Origin: Bryopsis sp. KO-2023
Lineage: Eukaryota > Chlorophyta > Ulvophyceae > Bryopsidales > Bryopsidaceae
Assembly (NCBI GenBank): GCA_030272585.1
Contig: BSYQ01000001.1
Location: 9,935,001 to 9,999,000 of the forward strand
Direction of reading: 5' to 3'
Length of the DNA: 64,000 bases
Shown: piece by piece, positions 59,878-64,000 of the stretch
How positions within the stretch are numbered: position 1 is the stretch's first letter
Layout: each line of letters opens with the position of its first letter
Made by a program: the position numbers and the translations under genes
Notes under the pieces: model-generated
What the model was told of the DNA's origin: nothing
What the model saw: only the letters and a program-made list of their open reading frames with translations
The model's database searches: none

Positions 59878-61346
59878 CTAAACCTTTACGAGAGTACTTC
59901 CATCAATCTGCGAGACGGGTTCGTAGCCAGCTCGTTTCCTGTTCCGCATGTGGCAGGCTTCATCACCGGACTCACAAACTTCGCACGATTTGCAACTGAG
60001 ACGGCATTTTCCCAGTCCTCCGTTTGAATCGGCAACCCCAACCATGAAAGCTGGGGTCCTCTCACACTCCCCTTTCTTAGCCCACTCGGCACACCTAGGG
60101 TGCAAATCCTCGCAGTCGCCAGGATCACCAGACGCCTCATCTGTTTCTGTATGAAATTGGTCCTCTCTCCATGGATTTGCATGGATCCAGACCGTAGCTG
60201 TCCATTTTTCTCCTTCCAGCACGGGGCATCCCTGGTGAATCGAGTTCTCGTCGAATTGCCCGTTTGGCCAGACTGAGAAAAACAGCAAGGCATCCCCCTT
60301 CTTTGGCTTAGTTGCAACATTTCCGTGAGCACAGGGAGACCAAGGACCATTCTTCACCTAGCCAATTCAGAAATTCCATGAACCAGATCATAATACCAAC
60401 CGCTCGTTTCACACCAGAGAGTAAGAGCCCCCCCCCCCCCCCCAAATGAGACTTTCTCTGGAAATATTAGTCAACATCAAAAAGAAGGGTGATGATCAGT
60501 CACTTTTCGGATCGTAGAGATCCTCCTGTTCAACTTGTGTGCCCAGACATAACTTTTTTTTCTGTTTGTTCTGGATCTCTGGATTTCTCACCTGAAGAGT
60601 TGGGTCTGCCCAATTGTATGATCGTGGAAAGGAAGTTTCACCGCCGCTTTCGACATCATTGAGATACAGAAGCACTGTAGCGATTCTTGGATTTTCTCCT
60701 GGCTTTCCATCAGTGATGGCCCCAATGACATCTTTATGAGCATCGTATTTTTGACCCTGGCCATATCTGAGAACCTGCAATTTTTGCAAACAACGAATAT
60801 CACACACAAACTTCCTGGATCTGCATCAGGAAATCAAGCTGGATTTTCAAGGAGAAAATCAATTTTCAGGATTTTGCTTCAAACCTGGATGTCCTCATGG
60901 TTGATCGCTGGGATCCCCACCCACTTGGCAACCTTATCGGCGATCTTCGTGGAATTTTTGTCCTGATTTCGCGTGATAAACGTCCCAAAACTGCTGCGAC
61001 CCTCACTGACGGCCTCCCCCTCTTGCCTCACGATCGTGGATCGTTTCAACGTCGAAGCGGCGGTGTCTATGAAGTAATCGCATTCCTCCGGCGTCAGGAA
61101 ATTGTGGTAAACGAACGCTCGAGGCGACCAAGACAGAATTTCGATCCAAGGTTTCTCGGATCCACCGGGTTGGTTCACGCTCGGTTTCGTAGGGTTCCAC
61201 AAAACTTCAGGCCTGTACGCCTCCCCTTTCCACCCGATGAATGGTTCGAAATCTCCATCCACCGTGGCGGCGGCCGCCGCCGCGTCCCGGATGCTCCATG
61301 CAGCGATCGCCAACAGCAAGAATGGGAAAACAGAAAAATGGAACAT
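59878..61346 (-). CDS. Prolyl 4-hydroxylase with C-terminal ShK domain
   Basis: Three exons, 60885..61346, 60592..60774 and 59878..60357, all phase 0, code 374 aa. The enzyme is an Fe(II)/2-oxoglutarate dioxygenase that hydroxylates proline in secreted proteins such as extensins and arabinogalactan proteins. ATG 61346 begins a signal peptide or anchor ([19 protein letters not shown]). The catalytic domain shows [30 protein letters not shown], the iron ligands in KYDAHKD and [10 protein letters not shown], and the 2-oxoglutarate Lys in [12 protein letters not shown] six-cysteine ShK domain follows ([19 protein letters not shown] ... CRLSCKSC). P4H plus ShK is known in plants and green algae. 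No KDEL-type signal is present; the end is STLVKV. One intron holds a run of 16 C (60428-60443). Confidence 0.93.
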
Positions 61347-62020
61347 TTGTGCAGAAGAACGACAATATGCAGGGTTGTATGCGAAAGGGCTTCGAAGCAT
61401 TCCGTGGTTCGATCAATAAGACTCTCGAGAGATTTCTTGTTCAGGTTTTTTTGATCCACCACTCGAAGAGCCCGACCGGATGCCCCCCTCGTATCGAGGA
61501 ATTGTGCTTCCGCGGACTTCACTTGGGACGCTTTTTCTTTTTATTTCGATGCTGTTTTTGATGGCGACGTTTGAGGAGTGAAAGAAAACGTGATGGCACC
61601 GTAAATAAGAGACTCTGACTACTGGGTGGGAATCAGTCATCTCAGGTAGGTGAGCAATTCAATCAAAACGAAGAAACCCTCCGTTCCATTCTAAAAACTC
61701 AAAACATGGTGTGGCTGTTGCAGGACAAAAATAGATATCCGACTTCATTAGACCACCGACATTATGTGGATTGATGATATACTGTGTGGTGATTGGATCT
61801 TTCTTTCACTTTCCTTGGTGAAAAGTCGTTACACCCCCGCCACAATTTGGTCATGTCGATCAGTTTCTAAATAATTCAATGCAAATCATCGAGCATTGGA
61901 CCGTAAAAAGAACACCTCCCCCTAATAAAGAATCCACCTCTACCTCCACTGGCAGCCTCCACCGGAAATCAAAAGAATTCTGCAATAAACGACAATGATA
62001 TCCCATTATCAGGAAAACCC
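61347..62020. other. Spacer between hydroxylase and DUS genes
   Basis: I see no gene or notable structure in this stretch. Confidence 0.6.
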
Positions 62021-63933
62021 CTATAAAGACATTTCCGACAGACCGATTTCTGACAGTTCGGCCACAGCATCTTCCTCTTTCTTTTGGGCCTCGATTGCAG
62101 CTAGTTTTCTTTCTTGGCGTTCTCTAGCCACATCAGCTTGATTACGAGCTGCTGGTTGTGGATAGTCCCTGCCACTTGCTTCGATCCTTCGCTCAATCTC
62201 CTCAAGCCAGGTATAGAATTTCTCCAGAGTCAATTTCCGGTCTCTGTTGAGCTCCATACGGATGTCTGTGAATTCTGCTAGCCAATTGCCCAGGAGTCTG
62301 AACGCGTGGCCCTGCAATAGATGGTCGAAAGAAAATCCAAAATTATCACAGCTGCGAAACTCGAGCCAACTTAAAAAAAAAGGAAACAACACTCTTTTAC
62401 GAAGCGAGTTCAATATCTTTTGGATCAACTGAAAAGCAAATGGTTGCTCATTCACCGATGGTGGAATATCTACTGAAGTCTGGTTCTTTGCTTTCTGTTT
62501 TGGGGGTGCTGGCCATTCTGAACGCTGCACACATAATAATAACTCCTGTGGCTTGCCTGATCAAATCTAAAATGCATATATTTAAGTGCGGACATCTCCC
62601 AATAGGATCCACTTCAATATACCCAACTGAGTGAGGACCAAATTCCTGCCTGCGTGCACTCACTTTTACGAACCCCAAGTTGACTGGGTATGCAGTCACG
62701 AGCTCCAAGTATTCCCTGAACAATCGACATTCATCCATATACGTTTTTTCGCCACCCTCTTCCAAACGCCCCTGCGAAAACAATGCTGGATCTTCTAGCA
62801 AGGAAACAGCGGACATCACTCCGTCGGCCCCGGTGTACTCCATGCATGCATGCACATCTTTCAAGTCTCGGATGTTTCCATTTGCCAGTACGGGGATCGA
62901 CAGAGCTTCTTTTACAGCCTGGTGGCAAAAAACAAAAAAAAAGCCGAAAAAGTTAAAAAGAAGCCCAAGAAATTAACTTGAAATCGATCATAGAACCCGA
63001 CCATAGAACTGTCACAAATGCTCCAAGAATCATTTTCGATAAAAACATGCAATTGCAATTACTTAAAAAAAAACGCTGGAAATTGAAATCAGTGTTTTGT
63101 GGGCATTTTGCTTGCAATTGCAATCAGATGTTTTCATCGAAAATTATTCTCGGAGCTAAAAAAAAACTGCTGGAAATTGAACCAGTGTTCTGCGGGCGTC
63201 TTGCTTGCCCCCCCCCTCCAAAACAATTACCTTAATGACATCCCAGTCGGCACGAGACGTAACAGAATCTTTCTTATCACGTGTTCTTGCATGGACACCC
63301 AACATAGAGCATTGCGCACGCTCCAGCATCCGGGCATATTCTAGCGTCGGCTCCAACTCCTCAAACATTCGAATTTTACATGTCACAGGGATCGAGACGC
63401 CCTGCACAACACAGCCAAAAATAAAGATACTCTTCCATATCAGAAAAAGCTGAGGCTAAAAAAGAGACCAGCACTGAACCCAACTTTTTGGTGGACAATT
63501 GCCACTCTTGATCTGCAGACAATTTTCTTTCTGTGGGCTCACAATATCGATGGAATTGCCTCATGTACACTGTGGAATATTTACAATTTCTTTTAGAGTT
63601 TATTCCATTTCTCGACAGGGATTTGTCCCCCCCCCAAAAAAAAACACTCACCGCAACGAGTGTTTTCACTAGGTTCTCGATCAGGGGTAAATCGTCCATC
63701 AAATAGGCACCGTATCGACCCCTTTTTGCAATTCTCTGGGGACAGCCGAGGTTCAAATCGATTCCATCGCAATAAGGCTCCACGATCTTGGCGGCCCCCA
63801 GCAGAATTTCCGGATCATTTGCGCAGAATTGAACCAGCAAGGGTCGGTCCTCGGGGCACGTCGTGAAATTTTCCACTCTACCCACTTGTGCAACATCCAA
63901 TATCAGAAAACCATGCATGTGACATAGGCACCA
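62021..63933 (-). CDS. tRNA-dihydrouridine synthase, DUS1 type, 3' part
   Basis: Four minus-strand exons are visible, 63652..63933, 63231..63401, 62664..62918 and 62021..62311, all phase 0; the 5' end lies beyond the window. The enzyme reduces uridines 16/17 of tRNA with FMN and NADPH. The TIM-barrel core reads ENFTTCPEDRPLLVQFCAND, then GIDLNLGCPQRIAKRGRYGA with the catalytic Cys, GVSIPVTCKIRMFEEL, LGVHARTRDKK, SIPVLANGNIRDL and YTGADGVMSAVSLLEDP, in the order expected of Dus1. A helical tail ends EDAVAELSEIGLSEMSL. The acceptor at 63934-63935 is a choice between close alternatives. The intron between 62918 and 63231 carries the long foldback at 63020. Confidence 0.92.
63020..63210 (-). repeat. 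43-bp imperfect foldback with an interleaved direct repeat in a DUS1 intron
   Basis: Arms 63020-63062 and 63114-63156 match at 36 of 43 positions. Five of the seven differences are transitions that give G-U pairs in minus-strand RNA (the sense strand of DUS1), leaving two mismatches. The 51-nt loop contains a block starting CGCTGGAAATTGAAATCAGT (63074) that is repeated in the same orientation, about 80 percent alike, just outside the right arm (from about 63168). The arrangement arm, block, inverted arm, block looks like a short foldback (MITE-like) or a duplicated structured RNA. Confidence 0.8.
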
Positions 63934-64000
63934 CTGTGATTTGTTTTTTTAGGAGGAAAAAAAATACAGTAGGAATTACAGCTCCATCAGATTCGATGTT

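Overview
The window is nuclear DNA of a eukaryote. Genes carry many GT-AG introns (mostly 80-350 nt), both strands are used, and gene-poor stretches are packed with homopolymer runs. Several products look most like green-plant proteins: a 492-aa plant-type catalase, a kinesin-12, a CENH3-type histone, a UBA-PUB protein and an RRM protein of plant type. A sperm-tail PG-rich-repeat protein points to a lineage with flagellate cells, and an ovothiol-type methyltransferase is common in algae. My best reading is a green alga, perhaps of the streptophyte side; this is inference and the species cannot be named from the sequence. No transposon, virus-like element, rRNA, tRNA or CRISPR array was found.

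Layout, left to right. 0-10 kb: the 3' end of a WD40-repeat gene (+), a homopolymer-rich spacer, a membrane-anchored OvoA-C-type methyltransferase (+), a probable RecA-like P-loop ATPase (-) and a 1-Cys peroxiredoxin (+). 11-21 kb: two large genes with uninterrupted coding regions, an NB-ARC/TPR (STAND, NLR-like) protein and a PWI-like/RRM RNA-binding protein. 22-30 kb: catalase (-) divergent from a UBA-PUB protein (+), then a PG-rich-repeat axonemal-type protein (-). 31-37 kb: an ABCG half-transporter (-) divergent from a CENP-A/CENH3 histone (+). 37-41 kb: poorly resolved minus-strand exons, including a small membrane protein. 41-64 kb: a minus-strand series made of a SMYD methyltransferase, an unrecognised helical-repeat protein, a 17-exon kinesin-12, a mitochondrial enoyl-CoA hydratase, a prolyl 4-hydroxylase with a ShK domain, and a DUS1-type tRNA dihydrouridine synthase that runs off the right edge.

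The genes form no obvious operon-like pathway. Three of the first eight (ovothiol-type methyltransferase, Prx6, catalase) concern peroxide or thiol chemistry, and CENH3 and kinesin-12 both serve cell division. Exon models below were built by matching splice sites, phase and family alignment by eye; total lengths agree well with family norms (catalase 492 aa, Prx6 222 aa, CENH3 135 aa).

The most unusual signals are non-coding: a set of hairpins in introns and flanks, two of which (43.4 kb and 63.1 kb) are long imperfect foldbacks in which every transition difference between the arms keeps a G-U pair only in the minus-strand RNA, the sense strand of the neighbouring genes.
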